In this document: piece by piece, positions 9,104-19,256 of the stretch
How the letters are laid out: each line of letters begins with the position of its first letter
How positions within the stretch are numbered: position 1 is the first letter of the stretch
Assembly (NCBI RefSeq): GCF_002954265.1
Contig: NZ_PPSL01000008.1
Coordinates: 80,843 to 144,842 of the forward strand
Reading direction: 5' to 3'
DNA: 64,000 nt
Source of the DNA: Flavipsychrobacter stenotrophus
Lineage (GTDB): Bacteria > Bacteroidota > Bacteroidia > Chitinophagales > Chitinophagaceae
Program-made: the position numbers and the translations under genes
The notes under the pieces: model-generated
Told to the model about the DNA's origin: nothing
The model's database searches: none
What the model saw: the letters and a program-made list of their open reading frames with translations, nothing else

Positions 9104-9353
9104 ATGGACTCAAAAGCTACTCAGGTAAAAACCGTCTTTATTGTAGCCAAAACAAAAGAAATTGAAAAAAAGACTGATTTTGTAAGAGTATCGATTTTAC
9201 TGGGTTTTGGCACAACGCACCCCCAAAAGGTACTTTGTGTCTTTGTCAGAAATCGAATCCATTGGTTGGAAGGCAGATAGATGCGATGTTTCAGCGTTGT
9301 CGCAAGTATTTAGTGCAGAAACGGTGAAGCAGTTTTACTTTAAAATCGAATAG
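9104..9353 (+). pseudogene. small protein gene with one frameshift
   Basis: From ATG 9104 the frame reads MDSKATQVKTVFIVAKTKEI ... DFVRVSILLGFG. The continuation that looks like protein is in a different frame, from about 9207: RTPKRYFVSLSEIESIGW ... VFSAETVKQFYFKIE, ending at TAG 9351. Joining the two gives an ordinary ~80-residue protein, so a single indel near 9200-9215 has broken it. The family is not recognised. Confidence 0.45.
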
Positions 9354-9492
9354 CATAGTGTTATTAAATAAAACTTGTAGGGAGTTAGTAAAGGAACGTG
9401 AAAAACAATCGCAGAAATAACCAGTAATAGTCCGCCACAATGGATCGTATGAAGAGATTCAAAAAGAAGATGCTATTGGGTTCTTTTATTAG

Positions 9493-9763
9493 CGAATTTT
9501 GAGCCAGGACATGCCAAATAGTACGATCGATGTTGTCTTACTGACACTTTTACCTGGGTCTTCAAGGCCTCTTGTGAGACAGATGCTATGGAACTAAAGT
9601 ACATTATAAGTGGCAGCGTAGCTTATAATGTAGATGGCAATATTTATGAAGTACATACAGGAGATTCTATTTTTTCAATGGCATGATGCCCCACGTACCG
9701 CAATGCATCGGAGACATACCTGCGGTGATGCTTATTGTTTATTTCTTTGCAACGACCACATAA
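9493..9763 (+). pseudogene. cupin-domain regulator remnant (at least two frameshifts)
   Basis: Three overlapping frames together read as the cupin half of an XRE/cupin regulator: STIDVVLLTLLPGSSRPL (9493 frame), then MELKYIISGSVAYNVDGNIY ... VHTGDSIF (9588 frame), then FNGMMPHVPQ ... AVMLIVYFF (9674 frame). The G(X)nPG-like turn, the SGSVAYNVDG strand and the GDSIFF..PH element fit the cupin barrel. No intact helix-turn-helix is left upstream. Non-functional as it stands. Confidence 0.6.
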
Positions 9764-9897
9764 TCGCTGATAGCGTTGGATTCATTGTTGACCTGCGAAT
9801 GGAAAATCGAGAAAAGTTTCGCCTGAATTTTGTTTAGAAGAATAATAAGTGGAGTCCAGGAAAATTATCAGCGATTACTAATTGCCTAGTAGGAGGT

Positions 9898-10485
9898 TTA
9901 TTCGCCTGCGAAAAGTTTTGCTGCTTTTATCTTTTCTTCATTTACTATTGCCTTGGCCTTTTCACTTTGATATTTTGAAGCAACAGACTGGATTATAGAA
10001 TCATTTGCTTTTATTTCTTCAGCCATTTTCAGTATACTGATAATGCTGTTGGTGTCAGCTTGCTGCCACGCAAGACCCCTTGTTTTGGCCTTTAAGGCAT
10101 TTATGTCCATTTTTTTATACGCCTGTATTGTCATGAATAATGATTCTACCTCTTCATTTGAAAGGTAGTCAGGATCGTATTTGACTTTATTTTGTATTTC
10201 TCCCTCGATATTTACATTAAAGAAATTTTTTAGTCTTTCGGCTACGTTGCCCTCGCCTTGGTTGTTAAGTTCCATTAATAGGGAAAGGATATTAAATGGT
10301 ACCGGACCGTTTTTCATTGCCAGGTAAAAATTGCCGAAAGTCAACCTGCCGTGTATACTTAAGAAGCGAAGATCTGCCAGATAGAATATAATGAATGCCA
10401 TATTGGGGGTTACTTTCCCGCCAAGACTTTGAATAACAAACAGTAACAATTGAATACTTTTTCTAACCTCGTAGCCTAATGACAT
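9898..10485 (-). CDS. Panacea-domain (SocA/DUF4065-like) protein, orphan antitoxin candidate
   Basis: A 195-residue protein. Residues about 10-70 fit the Panacea/DUF4065 domain: FIIFYLADLRFLSIHGR followed by FGNFYLAMKNGPVPFNILSLL. The YLAD...GR and MKNGPVP elements are the family hallmarks. The C-terminal half is helical and charged. Panacea proteins are established neutralising modules in diverse toxin-antitoxin pairs, and SocA is a proteolytic-adaptor-type relative. Here no toxin gene is adjacent. Upstream is about 460 bp of A/T-rich non-coding DNA and downstream is the decayed zone, so this may be an orphan antitoxin or may serve another role. Confidence 0.8.
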   Translation of the reverse strand: MSLGYEVRKSIQLLLFVIQSLGGKVTPNMAFIIFYLADLRFLSIHGRLTFGNFYLAMKNGPVPFNILSLLMELNNQGEGNVAERLKNFFNVNIEGEIQNKVKYDPDYLSNEEVESLFMTIQAYKKMDINALKAKTRGLAWQQADTNSIISILKMAEEIKANDSIIQSVASKYQSEKAKAIVNEEKIKAAKLFAGE

Positions 10486-10949
10486 ATTATACCAATAATG
10501 TAATTATGATAAATGTTAATTATATTGATATTATGGGTTCATAAAGTGTTGGTTTGAGGTATTAATTGTGTTGGGATACAAATTTATCTGCGACTAACAC
10601 ATAATATACCCTTGCAATGTTAAATATATAATACATAATCGTTAAACAACAAGTTTGCGTTACTAAATTGTTGCCATTTCCTTTAATGACGTTTATTCTA
10701 TTAATTTTTATTATAATCTAATATATATATTAATGTTTATCGTGTTTTCGCCTGATTTATAAGCATAATCCAATCTGGTTTACTTGTTTATAGTGGTTTT
10801 CCTTAAAGGAAATTAATTATAAGTTAAAGTTAATTATTTGGTAACTCATTTTTTCGTAGTAACAATACGATCAATTATAGTTATTATGTTAATAACAAAT
10901 TCAAAACATGAATATTTGAAATTTGTGTCTCACAGTTAAAAACTTGTTT
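10486..10949. other. A/T-rich divergent intergenic region
   Basis: About 460 bp between the divergent Panacea gene and the first T9SS cargo gene. It must hold both promoters. It is very A/T-rich with many TTTG and TATAT-like elements, but I cannot fix a -33/-7 pair with confidence. Confidence 0.4.
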
Positions 10950-13900
10950 ATGTCACAAATTAACCTCGGAGGCCTTACGGGCTTTCCTGCGGCTCTCAAA
11001 AGAGAAGCCGGCATCTGGAAAACAAAGCGCGACGCAAAAGAGTCCCGCTTTTCGAAGACAATGACACTGTTGAGCGGTGCTATTATATTGTCTTTGCAAT
11101 TATTAAGCGGCAAAGCTGATGCGCAGATAGCTACGTATCACGGAACCGGTGGTACAAGTACGAGTGTTACATATGCAGCCAACTCAACTGGCACCGCACT
11201 TACGTCAACAGGTTTAGGCAGCAACAGCCCCTGCGGTAGTGGTGGCCTGAGCGGCTTAACAAACAACGGTGTGACTACTTACAGCTCAAGTAACGGTCAT
11301 CTTTACTTCACGGTAACTGCAAACCCCGGTTATGTACTGAATGTAACGGGTTACACAGCAAAATTGAGAAGGTCTGGTTCGGGTCTTTCGAAGGTGCGTA
11401 TGGCGTATGTGACCACAGGTGGTGTTATTAATGATCTTGTTGACAAAGCTCCTGATAACACAGGCTGCGGAGGTGGTTCTACTGTATTTTCATGGAACAC
11501 AGCAACTGGTGGCGCTTTGCCAACCGGTGTTACCAGCTTCACAGCTGAATTGTTTCCTTATGCCCCAATTTCATCGGGCGGCACTATCCAGTTCAACGAT
11601 ATTACCATCAACGGTACAGTTACCATTAACCCGGTATCTTGTCCTGGTGTTATCGCGGCCGGCACAGTGACTCCTTCTTCAACCACAATCTGCGGTGGCA
11701 ACAACGTTGCATTGGCATTGACAGGGTTCTCTACAGGTACTAATATAGGCTACCAGTGGCAGTCGTCGCCAGACGGTATTACTTACAGTAACATAACTGG
11801 TGCAACTAACACCACTTATAATGCTGTTAGCTCACCTACTGTTACAACGACAACCTATTACAAAGCTACTACAACCTGCACCGTGGGTGGTGCATCAAAC
11901 ACTTCTTCGGTTGGTACAATTACAGTTAACTCTACGCCTAATGCCGGTGCTATTACCGGTTCGTTGGTTTTGAACATAGGTGGCACAGCTACATTGACTA
12001 ACCCTACTGCATCTACAGGTGGAAGCATAGTAGGTGTCTGGAATAGCAGCAACACTTCAGTTGCTACAATTGACAATGTTACAGGTAATTATGGTGGTGT
12101 TTCTGCGGGTAATTCTACTATCAGCTACACTGCTACAGACATCTCTACAGGTTGCGATGCTACAACAACGGCTAACGCATCTGTAGTATTCCCGGGTACA
12201 TTGGCTACTTACATTGGTACAGGTGGTACAAGCACTATTGTTACAGGTATTGCTGACGAAGCAGTTTCTGCACTTTCTGCATCAGGTTTTGGTTCTGCTA
12301 CTACATGCACAACAGGTGGTTTAAGTGGTCTTACTATTCCTACAAGCGTTACATCTTACAGCGCTTCCGGTCCTAAGGTTGCTTATACTGTGACTGCAAA
12401 CGCCGGTCACGCGCTTAACGTTTTTGGTTTTTGGGTTAAGTCAAGATCTTCTGGCACAGGTCCTGATATGGCAAGGCTTGCATATAGCATAGACGGTGGT
12501 ACTACATGGATCGATGAAGGCGTTACTCATACCTTGTCTACAAGCGGTAGCTGCGGTTCAAATACCAATACATGGCATTGGGTACCTTCGGCGGCGATCA
12601 GCGGCGCAAGCAGCATTATAGTTGCAGTGTTCCCTTACTACTCAGCTTCAGCAACAGGCACATTCCAGGTTAATACTCTTGAAGTTGATGGGGTTGTTTC
12701 TTCAAACGCTACATGTTCAGTTACTCCTTTAGCGGGTGTTATTACTCCATCAGTTACTGTTGCCTGCCTTAGCGGTTATGCATCACTTTCTTTTGCAGGT
12801 GACGCAGGTCCTGGTATCAGCTATAGCTGGGAAGCTGACAATGGTTCCGGCTTTGCTCCAATTGCCGGTGCTTCTAACACATCTTATCTGTCCCCTGTTT
12901 ATACAACTGTTCCTACTAACATTACGTATAGGGTTGTTACTACATGTGCAAGTGTTGGTTCTGCTAACTCTGCAACATCATCATTCTCCGTAGTAGGTCT
13001 TCCTGCTGCGATTTCAGGTGTTCCTTCTCCATATCTTTTTGCAGGTTCAAGTGTTACTCTGGTAGATGCAACTACAGGCGGTACATGGAGTAGCAGCAAT
13101 TTCTCTGTAGCAACTATTGACGCTACTACTGGTGAGGTTACAGGTCTTATCCCAGGTTATACAGTTGTAAGGTACAGCACTGCAGGTTTCGGTTGCGCAG
13201 TTACAGACACAATTGCGGTAATTGAGCCGGCTTCAATCTCTGCTTACTTAGGCACTGGTGGTAACAGCACAACAGTTACTCCAATAGCCCCGGTTACTAC
13301 TTCTGCATTTTCTGCTGCGGGAGCTTTCGGTTCTGCTACTGCTTGCGGTTCAGGCGGTCTGAGCGGTCTTACAGTTAATAACACTATAACCACCTATGCA
13401 GCTTCAAACCCACACGTGGTTTACACCATTACTCCTGCTGCTTCAGGTGCTACTATCAATGTTACTGGTATTCATGCTACAGTAAGGTCTTCTGCTACAG
13501 GTCCACAGTTGGTAAGAATAGCTTACAGCACAGATGGCGGTACTACATGGACTGATAATGGTACAGACCTTTCTTCAGATATCCAGAGCTGCGGCGTAAG
13601 CACAATAGATGTTAATTTTCCTGCATCATTCTCTAATGCCGGTAGCATATTAGTAGCTATCTATCCATTCGCATCAGTGAGCAGCACAGGTACGTTCCAG
13701 GTTAACGCTTTGAATGTAACGGGTACTGTTACCTGCCCTGTAATAAGCACTATTACTGAATTGATAGGCGCTTATGATCTTAACGGCACATCTTACAGCC
13801 CTATTTTCTGCAATGGTATCACTGCTTCTGCAACTCCTGCAGGTGGCAGCTGGAGCAGCTCTGATGTAGTTGTGGCAACTGTTGATCCTGCTACTGGTGA

Positions 13901-14285
13901 GTTGTTCTTCCTTACTGATGGCGTTTTTGATGTGGTATACACAGCTCCTTGTGGTGACACTGCTAACGCTACTATTACAGTTAACTCTGCTGATGGTCCG
14001 ATTTGCGATGGTACAGGTGCAAAATATACAATTTCTACTGCTGTGGCAACTGTTAACACTGCAAGCGATATCAAGTTGTTCCCTAACCCTGCAAGCAACG
14101 TATTGAACATTTCAGCTGCTGAAAATGTAAATGTTGTTGTTCTGAGTATGGACGGCAAAACACTGATCGAGCAGACAAATGCTAAGAACATCAATGTTAG
14201 CAAACTGGCAACAGGTGTGTACATGGTGAAGATCTATAACACCAATAACAATCTTATCAAGACTGTTAAGTTCGAAAAGAACTAG
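10950..14285 (+). CDS. large T9SS-secreted protein with three copies of a ~170-residue domain
   Basis: About 1,111 residues from ATG 10950 (a TTG at 10923 would add nine; the ATG at 11061, just before the hydrophobic segment, is an alternative). The signal segment TLLSGAIILSLQLLSGKADAQ follows an unusually long positively charged leader. A roughly 170-residue beta-rich module (GTGGTST...GSGGLSGLT...VRMAY) occurs three times, encoded near 11140-11640, 12200-12710 and 13240-13740. Ig/PKD-like and BIG2-like segments (such as TWSSSNFSVATIDATTGEVTG) separate the copies. The C-terminal ~75 residues are a type A T9SS sorting domain: FPNPASNVLNIS, SMDGKT, LATGVYMVKIY. It is predicted to be exported by Sec and the T9SS and attached to or released from the cell surface. 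The function is unknown; it ends at a strong terminator. Confidence 0.85.
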   Translation: MSQINLGGLTGFPAALKREAGIWKTKRDAKESRFSKTMTLLSGAIILSLQLLSGKADAQIATYHGTGGTSTSVTYAANSTGTALTSTGLGSNSPCGSGGLSGLTNNGVTTYSSSNGHLYFTVTANPGYVLNVTGYTAKLRRSGSGLSKVRMAYVTTGGVINDLVDKAPDNTGCGGGSTVFSWNTATGGALPTGVTSFTAELFPYAPISSGGTIQFNDITINGTVTINPVSCPGVIAAGTVTPSSTTICGGNNVALALTGFSTGTNIGYQWQSSPDGITYSNITGATNTTYNAVSSPTVTTTTYYKATTTCTVGGASNTSSVGTITVNSTPNAGAITGSLVLNIGGTATLTNPTASTGGSIVGVWNSSNTSVATIDNVTGNYGGVSAGNSTISYTATDISTGCDATTTANASVVFPGTLATYIGTGGTSTIVTGIADEAVSALSASGFGSATTCTTGGLSGLTIPTSVTSYSASGPKVAYTVTANAGHALNVFGFWVKSRSSGTGPDMARLAYSIDGGTTWIDEGVTHTLSTSGSCGSNTNTWHWVPSAAISGASSIIVAVFPYYSASATGTFQVNTLEVDGVVSSNATCSVTPLAGVITPSVTVACLSGYASLSFAGDAGPGISYSWEADNGSGFAPIAGASNTSYLSPVYTTVPTNITYRVVTTCASVGSANSATSSFSVVGLPAAISGVPSPYLFAGSSVTLVDATTGGTWSSSNFSVATIDATTGEVTGLIPGYTVVRYSTAGFGCAVTDTIAVIEPASISAYLGTGGNSTTVTPIAPVTTSAFSAAGAFGSATACGSGGLSGLTVNNTITTYAASNPHVVYTITPAASGATINVTGIHATVRSSATGPQLVRIAYSTDGGTTWTDNGTDLSSDIQSCGVSTIDVNFPASFSNAGSILVAIYPFASVSSTGTFQVNALNVTGTVTCPVISTITELIGAYDLNGTSYSPIFCNGITASATPAGGSWSSSDVVVATVDPATGELFFLTDGVFDVVYTAPCGDTANATITVNSADGPICDGTGAKYTISTAVATVNTASDIKLFPNPASNVLNISAAENVNVVVLSMDGKTLIEQTNAKNINVSKLATGVYMVKIYNTNNNLIKTVKFEKN

Positions 14286-14305
14286 TAATGAATAAGTTGT
14301 AATCC

Positions 14306-14345
14306 GGCAAGTGCCACACATATATGTGGCACTTGCCTCTTTTTA
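14306..14345 (+). terminator. intrinsic terminator after the first T9SS cargo gene
   Basis: A perfect 13-bp inverted repeat, GGCAAGTGCCACA-CATATA-TGTGGCACTTGCC, is followed by CTCTTTTTAT about 20 bp after the stop codon. Confidence 0.9.
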
Positions 14346-14522
14346 TAATGAGGGCTACGTGGCCGTGCCAATAGTGGCAAATCACAATGTTATGTTTATA
14401 ATATTTAATCAGTCGCGCCAGCTGAAGTAAACAATTTGTTAGCGTGCAAATAACGGGTGAATCGACTTGCAGCGATATTTTGCTATTTAATATTGCATAA
14501 TTAAAATCTAAAGTGTGTTACC

Positions 14523-17500
14523 ATGAACAAAGTCTTTTTTCTTTTTACTAGAATGATCTGTGTAGTCGGAATTTGCTTTATTTCCTCACTTGCCACAGCT
14601 CATTCAAAGAGCGACGTAAGTGCAGATAAATTCAAACTGGAATTATTATTTACCCCAAATCTTGGCCAGGTTGCGGATATGGCGGGAGCAGTGAGGCCTG
14701 ATATATTGTTTACAGCCCATAGTGCAAACACCAACGTATATATTACAGCTACCGGGATAGCATACCAGTTCTCAAAAACGAATTATCCTGAAGGGTACGA
14801 CCCTTTAGTTACAGATATAAATAACAAGGACATACAAGCCGAGACGCAAACATTTTTGCTCACGGTGCAACTGGTTGGTGCCAACACCCATGCGAAGGTC
14901 CGCAAGGAAATGATGACAGACAGGAAAGAGAATTTTTATCTTTCCAATTGCCCTGATGGGATTACTAATGTAAGTACCTATAGAAAACTTGTTTATGAGA
15001 ATGTATATCCAAAGATCGACTGGGTAGTATATTCTAAAGGCAACAGTCTTAAGTATGATTTTATAGTAAGGCCAGGTGGCAACCCTGAGCAAATAAAGCT
15101 TTCAATTAATAATGCTGATGATGTGGTAATATCGGCGGAAGGTGAATTGCTGATGCATACCCGGTTGGGGACAATTAAGGAGCAGACACCTGTAAGTTTT
15201 GCGGGTAGCCGGCCCATCAAAACCGGATTCCACAAGAACGCTGATGGGACCATAGGTTTTATTGTCGCTCCATTTGAAAAAAATGCAACGCTTATTATCG
15301 ACCCTGCTGTTACCTGGTCAACTTACTACGGAAATTCTGCTTTAGACCTGTTTAATAGCATTAAGGTTGATCTGTCGGGGAATGTTTTTGTGTCAGGACT
15401 ATCTGCCTCCGTTGCGGGTATTGCTACCTCCGGAGGGTTTCAGACCACTTTTGGAGGAGGAACCGGCGATGCTGTTCTTGCCAAATTCGATGCGTCGGGA
15501 AACCCGCTTTGGGTAACCTACTATGGAGGTGCGGGGCAAGAAACGGCTGGCTCTTGCGCAGTTGATATGAGTGGCAATACATTTTTGACTTGCCTTACGA
15601 ATTCAACCACTGGTATTGCTACGCCCGGTGCGTATCAGACCGCTCTTTCAGGAACTGCGTCAGACGCCTGTTTGGTGAAGTTCAGCTCATCAGGTACCAG
15701 ATTGTGGGCAACTTATTTTGGTGGTTCCGGTGCTGAATATGTATGGGGGTGCGCCTCTGATGCAACAGGAAACGTTTATGTCTCCGGTACCACTAACTCC
15801 ACAACGGGAGTTGCAACAAGCGGTGCTTACCAGACAGTACTGAACGGACTTTCTGATGCTTATGTGACTAAATTCAGCCCTTCTGGATCGATACTCTGGG
15901 CTACTTATTATGGAGGTGCAGGCACTGAAACGGGCAACTACGGTAATATGTGCGCAATTGATGCGTCTGATAAATTATACCTCGCCTTCTATACAACATC
16001 GACCACCGGAATAAGCACCACAGGTGCTCATCAAACTGCATTCGGTGGTGGCACATCCGATGCCTGCCTGGTCAAGTTCGATGCTATGGGTGTTCCACTT
16101 TGGGGCACTTACTTTGGAGGAGGGGGCAATGAGGCCGGTGGTTTTAGTTGCACAACTGATAGCCGACGAAATGTTTATCTGGTAGGAGTGACTACCTCTA
16201 CTGCCGGTATCGCTACGCCCGGTGCTTTTCAAGCATCGAACGGAGGTGGCACAGATGGATTTATTTCCAAGTTCGACTCGGCTGGCAACATTATATGGTC
16301 TACCTACTATGGAGGGAGCGCTACCGATGGTGTTGCAGGCTGCACAATTGATAATTATACAGCTAATATTTACGTAGCAGGCAACTCGCAATCTTCCGCC
16401 AATATATCCACGCCAGATGCTTTCCAGACGGCACTGGCTGGTACTTCGGATGCATTTATTGCCAAGTTCGACTCAGCAGGTTCAAGACAGTGGGGTAGTT
16501 ATTTTGGTGGTAACGTTACTGAAACTGCCTTCGGGTGTGCATATGACGGTTCGGGCAGTGTATATATGTCGGGTTTTACTAAGTCGGCCACTGGAGTTGC
16601 TACTACAGGTGCATACCAGACAACATTTGGTGGCGCTTCCGACGCTTTTCTTACTAAGATATCAGATCTGTCTATCACTACTGATACCTCGTCTGTGACA
16701 ACTTTTTGCCAGGGAGATACAATAGATGTGCCCTTTACTATCGTCGGTACTTTCCATGCAGGTAATATTTTTACAGCGGAGCTTTCAGATGCATCAGGCT
16801 CCTTTGCCTTACCCGTAGTCATTGGAAGCCTTATAGGGACAATCTCCGATACTATTACTGCTGTAGTACCTTCAGGTACAACACCCGGAGTTAACTATAG
16901 GATCAGGGTAACCGGTTCGATACCGACTGTAGTTGGAGCTAATAATGGCATTGACCTTACTATAAATCCTTTGCCTGTGGTTGGTATAATATCCGGTGCT
17001 ACGTCAGTATGCTCAGGTGCAGCCGTAACCCTTAGTGTTGGTGTAGCAGGTGGGGCATGGACAAGCGGTGTTGCCGGTATTGCTACTGTCAACTCCAGTG
17101 GACAGGTAACCGGTGTACTTGCGGGAACGACATTGATCTCATATACTATCACCAATAGTTGCGGTATAATTTCCGACACCGCTATTATGACCGTCAACCC
17201 TACACCTTCTGCGGGCACTATAACTGGTGCTACCACATTTTGTGTGGGTGCCGGAGGCGCACTTGCGGACACAGCTACCGGTGGTGCCTGGATAAGCCTG
17301 TTGACTGGGATAGCTACAATAAACAGCAGCGGAATGGTGACACCTGTTGCCGCAGGCGCTGATACTATTTTATACATTGTTACCAATGGTTGCGGGACTG
17401 ATACTGCATCAGTTGCAATTGTAGTAAATGCATTGCCGGCAGCAGGGGTTATAACTGGTGTTACTTCAGTATGTGTAGGTGCAACATCTGCGCTGACCGC

Positions 17501-19112
17501 AACCCCATCAGGTGGAGTGTGGATCAGTACTATGCCATCCATCGGAACAATAAATAGTACGGGAGTTGTGACAGGTGTAGCGACAGGTGTAGACACAATC
17601 TTATATGTAGTAACAAATACTTGTGGTGCAGACACCGCCCTGGTGCTGATGACAGTTATTTCAACACCATCAGCAGGATCGATAACCGGATCCGGATTTG
17701 TTTGTTCGGGTAGTACAGCCTCGTTGTCTTCATCTGTTGGCGGTGGCTCATGGAGCAGCAGCGCTCCCGGCATAATATCTGTAAATAGCAGCGGAATAAT
17801 AACGGGAGGACTGACAGTGGGCAGCGCTGCAATTATCTCCTATACGGTAACCAACGCTTGCGGCACTTCGGTAGATACAATGGCTGTTACCGTGAGCGGA
17901 ACAGGATCGGTAGCACCTATAACCGGCACTGCAGTAGTTTGTGCCGGTGCAACTACAATGCTTTTTGAAATTACCACAGGTGGAGTGTGGAGTAGTACAT
18001 CTCCTTCTGTAGCAACAGTAAACGCTACCGGTATAGTGACAGGAGTATCAGGTGGAAGTGCCATCATTTCGTACACGATTACAACCAGCTGCGGAACGAT
18101 TGCTGCTACAAGAATAGTTACTGTTGGTCCTGCACCGGTACCGGGTATAATTTCAGGTGGTTCAATTGTTTGCGTTGGTGCGCATCTTACGCTTAGTGAA
18201 TCGGTTGCCGGTGGGGTATGGAGCAGCTATGCACCATTGGTGGCTACGGTGAGTAGTAGTGGTGTTGTGTTGGGCATTACTACGGGGTCAACTATTATAT
18301 CCTATACTGTTACCAATAGCTGTGGAAGCGCCTCAGCTATAACTGTTGTTGCTGTATCTCCAGCGCCTTATGCCGGCACAATAAGCGGCCCGTCTTCAGT
18401 ATGTGTCGGTAATGCAATTACGTTGACAAGTTCAGTTTTTAGTGGTGTATGGACAAGTTTACCATCAACTACATTGATCACAAGTAGCTGGGGACTTGCT
18501 ACAGGTATCTCGCCGGGTAATGCTACAGTTTACTATTCAGTAACCAATAGCTGCGGCACTGCTACAGACTCAGTAAGTATCAATGTTATGGCGCCTGCAA
18601 TTGCGGATAGTGTTACGGTTCCGGCAGGCGTATGCATAGGCGCTACCATTATGCTCGGCTCATCATCTTACCCGGGTACATGGACTGCTGATACCACTTA
18701 TGCTAAGGTTACAGCAGGTGGAGCGCTCACAGGTTTAGCATCGGGAATTGCTACAGTGACTTACACGATCACCAACGCCTGTAACACGGATACTGCTATA
18801 AGGCAGATAACGGTATATACCCCAGCGATATGTGACTCAATAGTGTCGGTAAATATTGTAGCAAACCAATCAGCTATTACCCTTTACCCTAACCCGACCG
18901 TTGGTACATTCATAGTCTTGTTGCCTGAAATGATTGAACCTGCTACTATTGCAGTAACCGATATATATGGCCGGGTAGTCATGAGACAGTTTACAGGCAT
19001 TAATGTCGATCGAAGTATTAAAGTAGATCTCTCTGACTATGCAGCTGGTACTTATTTTGTCTCAGTAACATCTGGTAAAACAAACTTTAGAGAGAAGTTG
19101 GTCAGGCGATAG
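14523..19112 (+). CDS. SBBP beta-propeller T9SS-secreted protein
   Basis: A 1,529-residue secreted protein. There is a signal peptide at residues 1-26, then a DUF7948-type N-terminal domain (about 35-260) with FTPNLGQ, SFAGSRP and the closing LIIDPAVTWSTYYG. About eight SBBP repeats follow (roughly 260-715), each with the pattern ATYFGGSG...DATGNVYVSGTT...AYQT...DAYVTKF, predicted to form a beta-propeller. Then come several BIG2/Ig-like repeats of ~80 residues (GGVWSS...ATVNATGIVTG...ISYTITTSCGT). The end is a T9SS type A sorting domain (LYPNPTVGTFIV ... DLSDYAAGTYFVSV). It is a close structural paralogue of the next gene. It probably acts as a cell-surface or secreted adhesin/binding protein; no catalytic domain is seen. 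Confidence 0.88.
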   Translation: MNKVFFLFTRMICVVGICFISSLATAHSKSDVSADKFKLELLFTPNLGQVADMAGAVRPDILFTAHSANTNVYITATGIAYQFSKTNYPEGYDPLVTDINNKDIQAETQTFLLTVQLVGANTHAKVRKEMMTDRKENFYLSNCPDGITNVSTYRKLVYENVYPKIDWVVYSKGNSLKYDFIVRPGGNPEQIKLSINNADDVVISAEGELLMHTRLGTIKEQTPVSFAGSRPIKTGFHKNADGTIGFIVAPFEKNATLIIDPAVTWSTYYGNSALDLFNSIKVDLSGNVFVSGLSASVAGIATSGGFQTTFGGGTGDAVLAKFDASGNPLWVTYYGGAGQETAGSCAVDMSGNTFLTCLTNSTTGIATPGAYQTALSGTASDACLVKFSSSGTRLWATYFGGSGAEYVWGCASDATGNVYVSGTTNSTTGVATSGAYQTVLNGLSDAYVTKFSPSGSILWATYYGGAGTETGNYGNMCAIDASDKLYLAFYTTSTTGISTTGAHQTAFGGGTSDACLVKFDAMGVPLWGTYFGGGGNEAGGFSCTTDSRRNVYLVGVTTSTAGIATPGAFQASNGGGTDGFISKFDSAGNIIWSTYYGGSATDGVAGCTIDNYTANIYVAGNSQSSANISTPDAFQTALAGTSDAFIAKFDSAGSRQWGSYFGGNVTETAFGCAYDGSGSVYMSGFTKSATGVATTGAYQTTFGGASDAFLTKISDLSITTDTSSVTTFCQGDTIDVPFTIVGTFHAGNIFTAELSDASGSFALPVVIGSLIGTISDTITAVVPSGTTPGVNYRIRVTGSIPTVVGANNGIDLTINPLPVVGIISGATSVCSGAAVTLSVGVAGGAWTSGVAGIATVNSSGQVTGVLAGTTLISYTITNSCGIISDTAIMTVNPTPSAGTITGATTFCVGAGGALADTATGGAWISLLTGIATINSSGMVTPVAAGADTILYIVTNGCGTDTASVAIVVNALPAAGVITGVTSVCVGATSALTATPSGGVWISTMPSIGTINSTGVVTGVATGVDTILYVVTNTCGADTALVLMTVISTPSAGSITGSGFVCSGSTASLSSSVGGGSWSSSAPGIISVNSSGIITGGLTVGSAAIISYTVTNACGTSVDTMAVTVSGTGSVAPITGTAVVCAGATTMLFEITTGGVWSSTSPSVATVNATGIVTGVSGGSAIISYTITTSCGTIAATRIVTVGPAPVPGIISGGSIVCVGAHLTLSESVAGGVWSSYAPLVATVSSSGVVLGITTGSTIISYTVTNSCGSASAITVVAVSPAPYAGTISGPSSVCVGNAITLTSSVFSGVWTSLPSTTLITSSWGLATGISPGNATVYYSVTNSCGTATDSVSINVMAPAIADSVTVPAGVCIGATIMLGSSSYPGTWTADTTYAKVTAGGALTGLASGIATVTYTITNACNTDTAIRQITVYTPAICDSIVSVNIVANQSAITLYPNPTVGTFIVLLPEMIEPATIAVTDIYGRVVMRQFTGINVDRSIKVDLSDYAAGTYFVSVTSGKTNFREKLVRR

Positions 19113-19256
19113 ACCAGAGTGTTAGTGATAACACAAACTTCATTTCCCTTTTTGCTAGAGGTTATGTTCATTTTAATTTTCTTTCCGGCGGATCGTCGGG
19201 TCTTTATATATAACAAATATATAACATGCAGTAACTTCCTTGTTAATATCTTTCTC

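Larger units (their letters stand above)
8650..9897. other. decayed region with several gene fragments
   Basis: 1.25 kb with no intact gene. It holds at least three remnants listed separately (8831-9004, 9104-9353, 9493-9763), all reading rightward and all disrupted. This suggests one ancient degraded segment next to the Panacea gene. Confidence 0.6.

Noticed and set aside
16895..17773. 292-codon minus-strand frame, plus many similar antisense frames within the T9SS genes
   Set aside because: Antisense shadows of Ig-like repeats rich in ACA/GTA/GGT codons; Pro/Val/Ala-rich with no family features.
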